Shown: positions 42,067 through 51,764, counted from the first letter of the stretch. The stretch is DNA of 64,000 bases from Verrucomicrobiota bacterium (GCA_018240065.1 JAFEGH010000007.1:186001-250000), one strand, 5' to 3'. The notes: generated by a model from the letters alone, not told the origin. Made by a program: numbers and translations.

Positions 42067-42489
42067 TCATATCAGCAAAAGGGCGAAGACAAAGGCGAAC
42101 AGGGAGAAAGACTCGACAATCCCTAAGGCCGCAAAGCATTTGCCGATGATCGCCGGCTGTTTGGCCGCTGCCTGAATGCCTGATGCCGCGCACATCCCTT
42201 GATACATCGAAGAGAATAAGAGCGCGAGGCCTACTGAAACACCGATGCCAATGGCTGATAAAGGAGAAAGAGAACCAGCCTGAATGCTGTTTTTCATCAG
42301 CAGCATCAGAACGAAGCCGTAAATCGACTGAGAGGATGCAACGGCTGACATCCCGATGAATTTACCATGGTTATCTTCTACACGGCTCATCACAGCATGA
42401 GACGCCATCCCCCCGATTCCGCAGCCGATCGAACTACCGACGCAGCCCATCCCTAAGACGATAGCGGGCCCTACCATACTATAATCCAT
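42067..42489 (-). CDS. atpK: V-type ATPase subunit K (rotor c-subunit), downstream copy
   Basis: Protein of 140 residues with four membrane spans (two hairpins), the proteolipid that forms the rotor ring. The ion carboxylate is Glu126 in GIVESFS. Aligned on E. hirae NtpK by motif and spacing, the other Na+ ligands are present: Ser53 and Gln54 (T64, Q65), Tyr57 (Y68) and Gln97 (Q110). It differs from the upstream copy at 10 of 140 positions, including Tyr57, which is Phe there. GAGGAGAAG before the ATG is a strong ribosome binding site. A perfect terminator lies between the two copies, so this copy is likely to have its own promoter or depend on read-through. Confidence 0.93.
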   Translation of the reverse strand: MDYSMVGPAIVLGMGCVGSSIGCGIGGMASHAVMSRVEDNHGKFIGMSAVASSQSIYGFVLMLLMKNSIQAGSLSPLSAIGIGVSVGLALLFSSMYQGMCAASGIQAAAKQPAIIGKCFAALGIVESFSLFAFVFALLLI

Positions 42490-42615
42490 AGAGTCTTCTC
42501 CTCATTGATGAGGGTTTAGCGATTGCCGCGCGGAAAAAAAGTACCATCCAACATTGCGGTCAATTGCAATGCAACGATCATATCACTCAAGGATTTTTGT
42601 GGAATACTGCAAAAA

Positions 42616-42647
42616 AAATGCTCTGGAGGGATGGCTCCAGAGCATTT
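42616..42647 (-). terminator. Rho-independent terminator after the first atpK copy
   Basis: AAATGCTCTGGAG and CTCCAGAGCATTT (13 bp, perfect, 6-base loop). On the minus strand it is followed by a run of eight T. It lies eight bases after the stop at 42655, ending the main V-ATPase transcript before the second atpK. Confidence 0.88.
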
Positions 42648-42654
42648 AAAAAGA

Positions 42655-43077
42655 TTAGATCAGCAGGAGGGCGAAAACAAAGGCGAACAGCGAGAAGGAC
42701 TCGACAATGCCCAGCGCCGCGAAGCATTTCCCGATGATTGCAGGCTGCTTTGCCGCTGCCTGGATGCCAGTCGCCGCGCACATCCCCTGATAAACGGAAG
42801 AGAAAAGCAAGGCGAGGCCGACAGAGAAGCCGATGCCGATTGCCGATAAGGGGGAAAGAGTGCCGGCCTGAATACTGTTCTTCATCAGGAGCATCAGAAC
42901 GAATCCGAAGATGGCCTGAGAAGATGAGACGGCGGACATGCCGATAAATTTACCGTGGTTTTCTTCGACACGGCTCATGACGGCGTGGGAGGCCATGCCG
43001 CTAATCCCGCAACCAATAGAGCTTCCGACGCAGCCAAACCCTAAGACGATTGCTGGTCCTACCATACTATAATCCAT
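42655..43077 (-). CDS. atpK: V-type ATPase subunit K (rotor c-subunit), upstream copy
   Basis: Protein of 140 residues, 130 identical to the downstream copy. It has four membrane spans, Glu126 as the ion-binding carboxylate, and Gln54 and Gln97 kept, but Phe at position 57 where the other copy and the Na+-type NtpK have Tyr. The last 37 residues are identical in both copies, so the duplication is recent or maintained by gene conversion. GGGAG lies nine bases before the ATG. It follows atpI after a 100-base gap holding a long inverted repeat, and is followed at once by a strong terminator. In C. trachomatis there is a single atpK in this place. Confidence 0.94.
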   Translation of the reverse strand: MDYSMVGPAIVLGFGCVGSSIGCGISGMASHAVMSRVEENHGKFIGMSAVSSSQAIFGFVLMLLMKNSIQAGTLSPLSAIGIGFSVGLALLFSSVYQGMCAATGIQAAAKQPAIIGKCFAALGIVESFSLFAFVFALLLI

Positions 43078-43102
43078 AAAAATTCTCCCAATTAGATTAT
43101 CA

Positions 43103-43183
43103 ATTAAACTCGACTTTTGTCATTGGAGGGATCTGATTTCACCGGATGTTAGACCCCAATCAATGGCTAAAGTCGAGTTAAAT
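43103..43183. other. Long intercistronic stem between atpI and atpK
   Basis: ATTAAACTCGACTTT (43103-43117) pairs with AAAGTCGAGTTAAAT (43169-43183) with one mismatch; the inner CATTG/CAATG and TTGG/CCAA segments can extend it. The right arm overlaps the atpI stop codon. No T-run follows on the minus strand, so a processing or mRNA-stabilising stem before the highly needed c-subunit is more likely than termination. Confidence 0.6.
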
Positions 43184-45109
43184 GTGTTCTTTAGCTTTCA
43201 AACGCATCAACGGACGAAACAGGCGTCCTCCCCCATCAAAACAATAATGATACCATTCAATGAAATTAAGACGAAGCCCATGGATCATTCCCGCCATAAT
43301 TCCCAGCATGATGTTCACGCTATGGCCGACAAGGATGACCAAGACCCCCAGAAACAGACCGACGTCCTGGCCGAGCTCATTAAAGGTTTTGGCCATGATC
43401 GCTCCGGCCAGCCCCAAGGCATATAGACGCAAATAGGACAGCACGTCAGCAAAGACCTGGATGAGGGTGGCGACCTCTCCGATCCCCTTCAATCTTTTTT
43501 GAAGCAGAGCAAGGAAAAGAGCGACGGCGATCCCGGTATAGATCAGCTGAAGTCCGACCTCCTCGGCGGTCGTCTTGTCCACGAAGCCCAAAAATTGAAC
43601 CAGAGAAGAGGCTTTGAGGATTGAGGGGAAATACAGGAAGGCCCCGACCATGAAGGTCACCCATCCGACCCCTGCCCAATGGCGCCATAGGTAGCGCAGG
43701 AGGGAGAGAGAGATGTGGATGATCCCGATGATCAGAGACAATTCCAATAGGATGCTGTCTGTAAAGGCCTCAAGGGCGACATAGCTGGTGTGCTGCCCTT
43801 TTTGGACCACTGCAATGTCGATCAAGGCCTCTCCTGATTTAACGGTGGACAACTCAGGGAATTTCGAGAGCCAGAATTGATAGACGTCGTCTCCTTGAGC
43901 GATATGGTAATCGGCTTTTTTCACTGCAAGATACTGCATGACGGAAAGTTTTCCCAGCCAGCCTTTGGGGTTGAACTGAATCCCGAAAAAGGCGGAAGTC
44001 AGGATCCCCCATATAATGCAGCCTGTCGAAAGGATGGTCGCCAGCTTCAGGAACCGTCTCGCGCTCGATTTGAGAACGGGATATTTGTATTTGAAGTAGA
44101 GGCAAAGCCCAAGGTACATCATCCCATAGCCGCCGTCGGCCACGATCATCGAGAAAAAGAGGACAAAGAACCAGAAGACCCATCCCGAAGGATCGCGGTC
44201 CGTCGTCGCGGGAATATCATAGATGCGGACGAGGTCTTCACCGAGGGCTTGAGGGCCCTTGTTCTCCATGTAGGTCGGGACGCGGTCTTCCTCTTCGATA
44301 AGGATCGGTTCGCAGTGCACTGCCATCCCGTCGATAACGGAATAAAGGATATTCGTCTTATTTTCCGGCACCCACGCTTCAACGGCAAACAGAGAGTTCT
44401 CCAGAGGAAATGAGACTTCCTTCTTCGCAGTCAGCAAGTGATGGTCGTTTAGCCGCTCGACTAGGGCCTCGTGGAGGAAGTCGAGGTGGCCGGCATAGCC
44501 TTTCAGCTCCGCTTCGAGCTGGTGCAGGGACTCTTTGACAAATCCCAGGTGCGTTTGCAGCTCGCCGAGCGGCCGGTCGATGCGCATTTCGATCATGTCG
44601 GGATAGCTGCGCGCTTCTTTGTTGATGGAGATGAAATAATCGAGGTCGTACTCGCTGTTAATGAAGATCACTTCATCGCTGAAATTGGTGGCGTGCGCCT
44701 TGGCGCTCTTCATACAGAAGAACTGGATCTCCCGCTTGCCCGTCCTTTCAAGGAAGTCGAGATCATCCAGAGAAAAATCGCCGAAGGGCGCCACGCGGAC
44801 GATCTCCGCTTCCAAAAGCCTTTTCTCTTCGGAGAGGCGCTCCACTTCTCCTTTAAGTTCAAGGATCCTGACTGCGGTCTCATCGGCAAACTGGAGATCG
44901 CCGCCGGCCTCGTAAGGTTTCTTCACGGGCAGTTTGCGCAGGATCCGCATCGCGTTTAGCAAATGCTGGATCTCAATAGGAAGTTCGACCCCTTTCTTCG
45001 AATGGGGGGCGATGAACTCGATGATTCCCTTCTGCTGGGCCCTGGCGAAGAACCGGTCGATGTCTTCCCTTGCGCCAAGAATGAGATGTTTTTTAACTTT
45101 GATGATCAT
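43178..45109 (-). CDS. atpI: V-type ATPase subunit I (stator a-subunit)
   Basis: Protein of 643 residues. The N-terminal cytosolic half (~1-330) is helical and coiled-coil rich (ILELKGEVERLSEEKRLLEAEIV). The C-terminal half (~330-640) has about seven to eight membrane spans with GGYGMMYLGL, SYLRLYALGLAGAIMAKTFNELG (conserved Arg of the ion half-channels) and a final HSVNIMLGIMAGMIHGLRLNFIEWY. This is the V/A-type subunit that conducts ions past the K ring. It starts with ATGA overlap on atpD and matches CT305. Confidence 0.95.
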   Translation of the reverse strand: MIIKVKKHLILGAREDIDRFFARAQQKGIIEFIAPHSKKGVELPIEIQHLLNAMRILRKLPVKKPYEAGGDLQFADETAVRILELKGEVERLSEEKRLLEAEIVRVAPFGDFSLDDLDFLERTGKREIQFFCMKSAKAHATNFSDEVIFINSEYDLDYFISINKEARSYPDMIEMRIDRPLGELQTHLGFVKESLHQLEAELKGYAGHLDFLHEALVERLNDHHLLTAKKEVSFPLENSLFAVEAWVPENKTNILYSVIDGMAVHCEPILIEEEDRVPTYMENKGPQALGEDLVRIYDIPATTDRDPSGWVFWFFVLFFSMIVADGGYGMMYLGLCLYFKYKYPVLKSSARRFLKLATILSTGCIIWGILTSAFFGIQFNPKGWLGKLSVMQYLAVKKADYHIAQGDDVYQFWLSKFPELSTVKSGEALIDIAVVQKGQHTSYVALEAFTDSILLELSLIIGIIHISLSLLRYLWRHWAGVGWVTFMVGAFLYFPSILKASSLVQFLGFVDKTTAEEVGLQLIYTGIAVALFLALLQKRLKGIGEVATLIQVFADVLSYLRLYALGLAGAIMAKTFNELGQDVGLFLGVLVILVGHSVNIMLGIMAGMIHGLRLNFIEWYHYCFDGGGRLFRPLMRLKAKEHI

Positions 45110-45723
45110 TCTCGTTTTCCTTGGTTGCGCAGAAGGATTTTCTTTTTTGCGACCTTGGCCTGGGAGACAGCGGCAAGCTGCTGGTCTCCGAGGAAGATCT
45201 TGATCCTCTTGATGTTTGCCAGGGCGCGGGGAATAAGGATCTTCTCGAAAAGATTGACACGGATGGAAACCTCGCGCAGCTCTTTTTCCAGAGCGCGTTT
45301 CTTTTCTTCGGCGATCCTGATTTTTTCACGGACGGTGATCAGCTCTTTGATGCCGAGGATCGCCGACTCGAACCAGATCGGGGTGTCAAACAAGGAATAG
45401 GTGGCAGGCTCGAAATGGACCTTTTGAAAATTGGGAATGTCGACGCCTGCGACGTTCTCATGGGTCGTCTCAACCTCACGGACTTTAACTGCAGAAAAAA
45501 GGTCAGTTGCGCTGCGTTCCGTCAGAAGAGCGGAATATTTGCCGACTTTTTCCTGAGACGACGCGAACTGGCCGATCAAAGCTTCGATTTCGATCTGCGC
45601 CTGATTGACCTCCATCTGCAGCATCGCTTTCTTCAGCTGCAGAGTAGGCAGGTACTTGCGCAAACGGTCGAGTTTGAGCTGCTGAACGCGGAGTTCCGTT
45701 TTGGTAAATTTTACCTCAGCCAC
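45106..45723 (-). CDS. atpD: V-type ATPase subunit D (central stalk)
   Basis: Protein of 205 residues, full length for the family. It is almost entirely helical: an N-terminal FTKTELRVQQLKLDRLRKYLPTLQLKKAML helix and a C-terminal RVNLFEKILIPRALANIKRIKIFLGDQQ helix, which form the antiparallel coiled coil of the rotor shaft. The start is a GTG placed immediately after the TAA of atpB, with AGGGAAAG upstream; the end overlaps atpI by ATGA. Matches CT306. Confidence 0.95.
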   Translation of the reverse strand: MAEVKFTKTELRVQQLKLDRLRKYLPTLQLKKAMLQMEVNQAQIEIEALIGQFASSQEKVGKYSALLTERSATDLFSAVKVREVETTHENVAGVDIPNFQKVHFEPATYSLFDTPIWFESAILGIKELITVREKIRIAEEKKRALEKELREVSIRVNLFEKILIPRALANIKRIKIFLGDQQLAAVSQAKVAKKKILLRNQGKRE

Positions 45724-47034
45724 TTAACTTTCCCTATTCTTTGGCCAATATTTATCGATCAGGGACTGCTTGATCCCCACTTCGTGCTTCTCAAAACACT
45801 CTGCCATTGTTTTCCAGCCCAGGTCAAGCGTGTCTTCGAGAGTGAGGTTGACCTGCAGGTTCATCATCCTGTCTTCGAACAGGTGGGAAAAATGCAGAAG
45901 CTTTTCATCCCAGCGGGACAGTCTGAAGCCCATGCTTTGCCGCTCGCGCGCTTTTTTGGAGTCGGCGTAAAGGCGGATCTGGGCATTGGCGACATCGCCG
46001 TGGTCTTCTCGGGTCACTTTGCCGATCACCTGTTGTTTAAGACGGGAGAGGGACCCGAACGGATCGATCCTTCCGCCATGCAGGTAGAACTGCCCTTCCG
46101 TGATGTATCCGGTGTTATCCGGGATCGGATGGGTCACGTCGCCGCCGGGCATCGTCGTCACAGAAATAATAGTGATCGAGCCGCTGCCGTCGATATCGAC
46201 CGCTTTTTCATAACGGGAGGCAAGATCGGAATAGAGCGAGCCGGGATAGCCGCGGTTGGAAGGAACCTGGTCCATCGTGATCATGATCTCTTTGATCGAA
46301 TCGGCAAAGGCCGTCATATCCGTTAAAAGGACAAGGACGTCTTTGTCCTGGGTCGCAAACTGCTCAGCGCAGGCGAGCGCCATATCGGGGACGAGGAGGC
46401 ACTCTACAGCCGGGTCTGTCGCTCTGTGGATGAACATGATCGTCTTGTTCAATGAGCCCGATTTTTCCGCATTGTCGATGAATGCCTGGTAGTCATCGAA
46501 GCGCAATCCCATGCCGCCGATAATGACAACGTCGGCATCTGTCTGGTTGGCGATCCTCATCAAAAGAGCGTTATAGGGTTCGCCAGCGACCGAGAAGATC
46601 GGGATTTTCTGCGATTTGACCAGACAGTTGAACACATCGATCATCGGGATGTTCGTGCGCACTAAATCGCGCGGGACAATGCGGCGCACCGGGTTGAAGG
46701 AGGGTGATCCAATCTCGATATGATCGCCCATGATCGCAGGGCCGCCGTCGATCGGCTCCCCTGCTCCATTTAAACGCCTGCCGAAGAGGGAATCGCCGCA
46801 TGTGGCCTGCATCTGCTTGCCCAGGAATGTCACGCGGTCGTTTGTGGCAATGCCGCGCGTATTTTCAAAACACTGCAATGTGACGACTTCTCCATCGATG
46901 CGAAGGACGGAGGCGTAAGTGGTTCTTCCGTTGTGTTTATGGACGCGGGCCAGTTCGCCAAGGCTGACGCCGTGGGCGATGACGGTGATCAAATTTCCCC
47001 GCATGTCGACAATTCTGTCGTAAACTTTTTTCAT
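45724..47034 (-). CDS. atpB: V-type ATPase subunit B (non-catalytic nucleotide-binding)
   Basis: Protein of 436 residues of the V/A-type B family. Conserved segments are [65 protein letters not shown] (no P-loop, as expected for B), [16 protein letters not shown] and [18 protein letters not shown] (here RGYPGSLYS). It forms the hexamer head with AtpA. Its ATG overlaps the atpA stop by four bases. Matches CT307. Confidence 0.95.
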   Translation of the reverse strand: MKKVYDRIVDMRGNLITVIAHGVSLGELARVHKHNGRTTYASVLRIDGEVVTLQCFENTRGIATNDRVTFLGKQMQATCGDSLFGRRLNGAGEPIDGGPAIMGDHIEIGSPSFNPVRRIVPRDLVRTNIPMIDVFNCLVKSQKIPIFSVAGEPYNALLMRIANQTDADVVIIGGMGLRFDDYQAFIDNAEKSGSLNKTIMFIHRATDPAVECLLVPDMALACAEQFATQDKDVLVLLTDMTAFADSIKEIMITMDQVPSNRGYPGSLYSDLASRYEKAVDIDGSGSITIISVTTMPGGDVTHPIPDNTGYITEGQFYLHGGRIDPFGSLSRLKQQVIGKVTREDHGDVANAQIRLYADSKKARERQSMGFRLSRWDEKLLHFSHLFEDRMMNLQVNLTLEDTLDLGWKTMAECFEKHEVGIKQSLIDKYWPKNRES

Positions 47035-48833
47035 CTACCCACCTTTTCTTTCTTTACTGCGGATTCCAGTTTCGCTTCGATGCGTTCGAATGCCTGATCG
47101 TACCTGTCGGACTTGAACGGCAGGAAGTTCATGTTCTTCAGCTCATTCTGGAGCTCCAGGAAGTAGGCTCGGGCCGCATCCTGCGAATCAAATGCGAACG
47201 GCATCTCAAAAATTCTACAGACCAACTTAAAGAGCGGGATCTGGCGCTTGAGCGGGCAGTAGCAGTCTTCCTTATCGAAAGCGTTCTGCTGAAGATAGCT
47301 GAACTCAAACAGCTCCGACTTCAGATAAGTGATCATGTCGTTCATCGAGATCCCTTCCTCGCCGACGACTTCCATCCGCTTTCCGATCTCATCCCCTTCC
47401 CGAAGGATCTTGGCCGCCAGTTTGACCATTTTTCCCCATCCGTGGACTTTAGCTTCGAGCTCGCTGCTGACATCATCGATATATTTGCTCCAGGAAATAA
47501 GGGGGTCGATCGCGGGATAGCGCCTCGCATCGGAGCGTGCGCGCGACAGTCCGTGGAACGCGCCGACGACAGACAATGTCGCCTGCGTCACCGGCTCTTC
47601 GAAATTTCCTCCGGCCGGCGATACGGTGCCGCCGATCGTCATCGATCCCTGCTTGCCATTCTTCAGGTTGATCACGCCAGAGCGCTCATAGAATGCGGCA
47701 ATTCGGGAAGCAAGATAGGCTGGAAATGCCTCTTCGCCAGGGATCTCTTCCAATCGGCCCGACATTTCCCGCATGGCTTGCGCCCAGCGCGAGGTCGAAT
47801 CGGCCAGAAGCAGGACGTCGAGCCCCATCTGGCGGTAGTACTCAGCGATCGTAGCACCCATGTAGATCGATGCTTCGCGAGCGGCGACAGGCATGGAAGA
47901 AGTATTGCAAATGATGACCGTGCGGTTCATCAGCGGTTCATTCGTATGCGGATCTGTCAGGTGGGGCAGGCTGCGCAGCACCTCGACGACTTCGCCAGCG
48001 CGTTCGCCGCAGGCCACAATGACAACGATGTCGACAGAGGAGTATTTAGAAAGGTGGTGCTGTAGGACCGTCTTGCCGGCGCCAAAGGGTCCAGGAGAGC
48101 AGAAGGTCCCTCCTTTGAGCACGGGAAATTGGGTGTCGAAGATCCGCATCCCAATGTCCATCATGCGAGAAGCTTTGACTTTTTCACCTTCGAACAGCGG
48201 CATCTTCACGGCCCACTTCTGCAGCATCGTGATGTTGTGCTCCCCGCCTTTTTCGTCAACGGCGCGGGCAACGACAGTGTCGATCGAATAGGAGCCGGGC
48301 TTGATCACCCAGTTGATCGTATATTCCCCGAAGAAGGTGAAGGGAACCATGATCTGGTGGTGGAATCGTCCTTCCATAGTGTAGCCGAGAAAATCCCCGC
48401 GGCGAACGACATCCCCGGGTTTCACGCTGGGGTGGAAATCCCAGTGGCGCGTACGGTCAAGCGGTTGTATATATACCCCGCGCGAGAGGAAAAGGCCTGT
48501 CGCGTCAGCGACTTTTTCAAGCGGATTTTGCAGACCGTCGAAAATGGCGGTGAGCAGCCCGGGCCCCAGTTCCGCTTCGAGAAGATGGGATGTGAACTCG
48601 ACGGATGTGTTTAGACGGACCCCCCGAGTGTCTTCAAAAACCTGGATCTTGGCAACATTGCCAACGATCTCGATCACTTCGGCTTTCAATGAAACGCCTC
48701 CGCCAATGCGGACCATGGCGACTTCACCCTGATGGATATCACCCTGGAATTCAACATCAAGTAGGTTTCCGAAAGCCTTAAGCACCTTGCCTGTCGCCGT
48801 TTGCTTGAGTGTGGTGTGTGACGTTTCTTTCAT
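47031..48833 (-). CDS. atpA: V-type ATPase subunit A (catalytic)
   Basis: Protein of 600 residues with the catalytic P-loop [14 protein letters not shown] near 242, the bulge domain typical of V/A-type A subunits, the catalytic Glu in [42 protein letters not shown] and [11 protein letters not shown]. It hydrolyses or makes ATP in the cytosolic head. It starts three bases after the preceding gene's stop. Matches CT308. Confidence 0.97.
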   Translation of the reverse strand: MKETSHTTLKQTATGKVLKAFGNLLDVEFQGDIHQGEVAMVRIGGGVSLKAEVIEIVGNVAKIQVFEDTRGVRLNTSVEFTSHLLEAELGPGLLTAIFDGLQNPLEKVADATGLFLSRGVYIQPLDRTRHWDFHPSVKPGDVVRRGDFLGYTMEGRFHHQIMVPFTFFGEYTINWVIKPGSYSIDTVVARAVDEKGGEHNITMLQKWAVKMPLFEGEKVKASRMMDIGMRIFDTQFPVLKGGTFCSPGPFGAGKTVLQHHLSKYSSVDIVVIVACGERAGEVVEVLRSLPHLTDPHTNEPLMNRTVIICNTSSMPVAAREASIYMGATIAEYYRQMGLDVLLLADSTSRWAQAMREMSGRLEEIPGEEAFPAYLASRIAAFYERSGVINLKNGKQGSMTIGGTVSPAGGNFEEPVTQATLSVVGAFHGLSRARSDARRYPAIDPLISWSKYIDDVSSELEAKVHGWGKMVKLAAKILREGDEIGKRMEVVGEEGISMNDMITYLKSELFEFSYLQQNAFDKEDCYCPLKRQIPLFKLVCRIFEMPFAFDSQDAARAYFLELQNELKNMNFLPFKSDRYDQAFERIEAKLESAVKKEKVGR

Positions 48834-48836
48834 TGT

Positions 48837-49610
48837 CTATCCGCTTTTAAATGTATCTAAAATCATATTCCCTCTTTCCTCATCAAGCTCAATAATATTC
48901 TCGATGATCATCAGTTGGGCCATGTAACACAGGATCTGTTCGATCGTAAAGAGCTTGCCCTCTGCAATTTCCCCAATTTTCTTGAAGCGGTACTCGGCAA
49001 ACGCCTTATTTTCCAGCCAGGGATCGGCATAACAGGAGGCGATCAGCTCCTTGAGGTCTGCATACTCAGAGGGAGGGTCGTAGCTATCGGAATCTTTTTG
49101 AGCGAGGATCTGAGCGACCAGGGGGTCGGTCGGATCTTCGAACTGCAGTTCCCTGGCGACATCTCTTCCCAGTTGCTTAGCGCGAAGTCCCACTAGGACA
49201 AGGCGGCACTCCCTTTCAAAAGAGAGGTAGTTGCGCAAAAAACCTTTGCACTTCGGAATCTCAGAATTGAAGAACTGGGCAAGCAATCCTGGAAAATTCC
49301 TGATTTTGTCGGCCACTTTTTCAAACTGGCCAAGAAATTCGAACACGTAATCGGGAAGGACGGCGTGGACGAGGAGCGCCTCGTCGAGTTCCTTTTCATT
49401 CAAATTTCCCCTCGGATCGACCGTCTCTTCTATCAGGAGAGCTCGAATATTGAAAATGTCCACAAAACGGCGCAGAACCTTGGTTTTTTCAAGATCGCTT
49501 TTGCTCAAGCTGATCTCAAGGCGCGTCATGAACTCTTCAAATGTGATCTCCGGCCTCTCGCGTACAGACAAAGGCGGCAGAGAAGGAACGACGAAGTAAT
49601 AATTCCGCAT
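48837..49610 (-). CDS. V-ATPase operon protein of the CT309/DUF2764 type, probable subunit C equivalent
   Basis: Protein of 257 residues beginning MRNYYFVVPSLPPLS, an opening typical of the DUF2764 proteins coded in chlamydial and bacteroidete V-ATPase operons. It is largely helical, without signal peptide or membrane span; regular helix segments follow (FLGQFEKVADKIRNF, FLRNYLSFERECRLVLVGLRAKQLGRD). Its place between atpE and atpA is where subunit C (the cap linking rotor and membrane part) sits in V/A-type operons, and no other C candidate is present. That role is inferred from position. Spacing is 21 bases from atpE and three bases to atpA. Confidence 0.8.
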   Translation of the reverse strand: MRNYYFVVPSLPPLSVRERPEITFEEFMTRLEISLSKSDLEKTKVLRRFVDIFNIRALLIEETVDPRGNLNEKELDEALLVHAVLPDYVFEFLGQFEKVADKIRNFPGLLAQFFNSEIPKCKGFLRNYLSFERECRLVLVGLRAKQLGRDVARELQFEDPTDPLVAQILAQKDSDSYDPPSEYADLKELIASCYADPWLENKAFAEYRFKKIGEIAEGKLFTIEQILCYMAQLMIIENIIELDEERGNMILDTFKSG

Positions 49611-49631
49611 AAAACAGCTATGGTCTAAGGA

Positions 49632-50261
49632 TTAAACAACGCCGAAAATCATCTCGCGAAAATCCTTGCGGATGTAATTCGCGACGAGCTCTTTCAAGGC
49701 AGCATCGGAGATGTCGACAGTGATGTTCTCCTTGTGCAGCTTCACTTCGATTCCGCCGGTCAAAGGTCCGACGAGGACGCTCTTTTCCTTCAGCTTTTCT
49801 AAAATTTCATTGCCCAGCAGCAAATTGACTGAGCGAGCGGGCACTGCAGCAGGGACATAGACGCTCAATGAGGCTTCGATCCCTTCTTTCTCAATTCCTT
49901 TGACGACAGCCGCGATCAGCTGAGTGAGGACTTTAGGATCATGGGTATGTTTGGCGAGAATCCGGCCCAGCTCCTGGTTGAAAAGCTTTTCCTCGATCGA
50001 TTGCTTCAGGGCTTCGATCGACTGTTTGCAAGCTTGACCCAGGGAGGATTGAAAAACGTTTCTTTGCCGCTCGATCTCCTGGCGCGCTTCTTCTTTCACT
50101 TTCTCGACTTCTCTGCGGCCGGACGCGACGATTTCTTCCGCCTGCTCTTTGGCTGAACGGATGATCTGTTCCGCTTCATTTATGGCAGGATCCAGTGTTT
50201 CGCGCCTTAAAATGTCGCAGATTTTCTTGACTTTATCTTTTCCTGTTTCTGTTCCTTTCAT
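49632..50261 (-). CDS. atpE: V-type ATPase subunit E (peripheral stalk)
   Basis: 209 residues from the ATG at 50261, preceded by GGAGAG; in-frame GTG 50288 and ATG 50279 are alternatives. It has a long charged helix at the N-terminus (INEAEQIIRSAKEQAEEIVASGRREVEKVKEEARQEIERQ) as in all E subunits, then a globular C-terminal part with GGIEVKLHKENITVDISDAALKELV. It is the first gene of the V-ATPase operon, so the promoter must lie in 50290-50460. No separate G-subunit partner or F subunit is visible. Confidence 0.9.
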   Translation of the reverse strand: MKGTETGKDKVKKICDILRRETLDPAINEAEQIIRSAKEQAEEIVASGRREVEKVKEEARQEIERQRNVFQSSLGQACKQSIEALKQSIEEKLFNQELGRILAKHTHDPKVLTQLIAAVVKGIEKEGIEASLSVYVPAAVPARSVNLLLGNEILEKLKEKSVLVGPLTGGIEVKLHKENITVDISDAALKELVANYIRKDFREMIFGVV

Positions 50262-50460
50262 GCCTGAATTACTCTCCATACATCTCACATAAGTTATTTA
50301 CTTTACGGGGATATTTTTCAATGCTAAATTGCCACATTCAAAATAAAAAAACTTTTTCTCTCGGGGCAATAGAGAAAACTGAAAGAAAAAATTGCAGGAA
50401 ACTCAGGGTTCTGAGATAACCAGTTGTTACTCTTTTATCTTTAATGTAGGCGGCGTTCTC

Positions 50461-50715
50461 ATGAAAACACTCCTTACTGCACTTACGCTTCTCTCTCTGA
50501 CATCGACCGCGTTTTCCGATGAACTCGAAAATTACAGAAAAAACTCTGAGTCCATCTGGCGCACCGGCGCCGGTGCGGAAGATGGCACTTTCACCGCTAT
50601 TTCCACTTCGATGTTCGGCTGGGGGATCGGCCTTGCCTCAGGGATCGCGATCCTGGCCTCCGTCCTACACCAGAGCGCAGCAGGCCACTCCCATACTCAC
50701 TGCGACTCTGATTAA
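50461..50715 (+). CDS. Small single-span protein with His-rich tail (module 1)
   Basis: 84 residues from the ATG at 50461 (GTAGGCGG upstream). It has a Sec signal peptide (MKTLLTALTLLSLTSTAFS), a short polar segment, one membrane span (MFGWGIGLASGIAILASVL), and a tail GHSHTHCDSD with three His and one Cys. If the signal is cleaved, the tail would lie in the cytosol. The tail could bind a transition metal. The next gene starts two bases after the stop, so the two are coupled. A second gene of the same plan is at 51765. No known family recognised. Confidence 0.7.
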   Translation: MKTLLTALTLLSLTSTAFSDELENYRKNSESIWRTGAGAEDGTFTAISTSMFGWGIGLASGIAILASVLHQSAAGHSHTHCDSD

Positions 50716-50717
50716 TT

Positions 50718-51539
50718 ATGTCATGGAAAACAATTTTCATTGCAACCCTTTGTACCGCCGCCCTGACCCCTGCCTTTTCTAAACAACACTCCATTTCAAT
50801 TGAAAAGGCTGCTGAAACAGGAGCTTCCTCACAATGCTTCTTCACTCCCCCTCAGGGCTGGGAGATCGCCGACCCTAAAAGCCTTTCCCCCCGTGTTAAA
50901 ATAGCCTTTCTCAAGAATACAGGCAAAGGATTCTGCCCTTCGATTAATTTGGCTGTCGAGCCTACACAGGTCTCTCTAAACGAGTACCTCAAGGCTGTCA
51001 GAGCGATCCACGAACAAGACCGGAGCAACCATTGGCGGGCGCTGGGAAAAGTGCGCACCTCTGCAGGACTAGCTCAGCTCACTGAAATCGATTCCACGAC
51101 AGAGTGGGGGCCAATCCGCATGCTGCAGCTGATTTTTATCAAAGAAGGCCGCGCTTATGTCCTGACAGCCGCGGCACTCAAAGAGGAGTTCTCCAATTTC
51201 TACAAAGAGATCCAGACCTCATTCCGGTCCCTGACTCTCACGACAGATCTCGTCAGCACAATTCCTCAACTCGAAAGAAGAGAAACGCTCAAGCAGAAGC
51301 AGCAGCAGCTGATTCATGCAGCGGAGGAGGCTCTTGCGGCAGCAAGCGAACCAACCAATCTTCTGGAAGACCCCCTTTTCCAAGAGAAGCACTGGCTTCC
51401 CTTCCAGCAGGCTGTCCTGACCAATTTTAGCGACATGGGTGCGTTCTGGCAAGTGCTCCTTCTCAGAGATATTCAGGAGAAGCTCCTGGCATTTAAACTG
51501 CCTGAACATTCTTCCGAAGCGCAACCTGAGAACAATTGA
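50718..51539 (+). CDS. Secreted protein with DcrB/PsbP-like middle part
   Basis: Protein of 273 residues with a signal peptide (residues 1-21, MSWKTIFIATLCTAALTPAFS). The core (~40-170) has the pattern of DcrB/PsbP-like alpha-beta proteins: FFTPPQGWEIADPKSL, SINLAVEPTQVSLNEYLKAVRAIHE, then a strand pair (GLAQLTEIDSTT, RMLQLIFIKEGRAYVLTAAAL) and a helix before SFRSL. The C-terminus (~185-273) is helical and Glu/Gln-rich. It is probably periplasmic; the exact function is unknown. It is tied to the upstream His-tail protein by a two-base gap. In C. trachomatis the genes between atpE and tal (CT311, CT312) are also small and poorly known. Confidence 0.68.
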   Translation: MSWKTIFIATLCTAALTPAFSKQHSISIEKAAETGASSQCFFTPPQGWEIADPKSLSPRVKIAFLKNTGKGFCPSINLAVEPTQVSLNEYLKAVRAIHEQDRSNHWRALGKVRTSAGLAQLTEIDSTTEWGPIRMLQLIFIKEGRAYVLTAAALKEEFSNFYKEIQTSFRSLTLTTDLVSTIPQLERRETLKQKQQQLIHAAEEALAAASEPTNLLEDPLFQEKHWLPFQQAVLTNFSDMGAFWQVLLLRDIQEKLLAFKLPEHSSEAQPENN

Positions 51540-51764
51540 GATTATCTTCCTATTTGAAAATTAGGCGTCTTTAAGTCTTTTCATCCCTGTTTCGCGCTTC
51601 TGTTTGGGCGCCTTAAAGGAGCCTGTCCTTCTAAGCAGCTCGAAAAAGACGATAAAAATCCTGCGAAATCCAAAGATTTTAAATAGTGGGATAATCTCAT
51701 AGACAAAATTTTGCACCGAAAATACAATTCGTTCTTATCTCGACCTTACCTTAGGAGCCGACCG

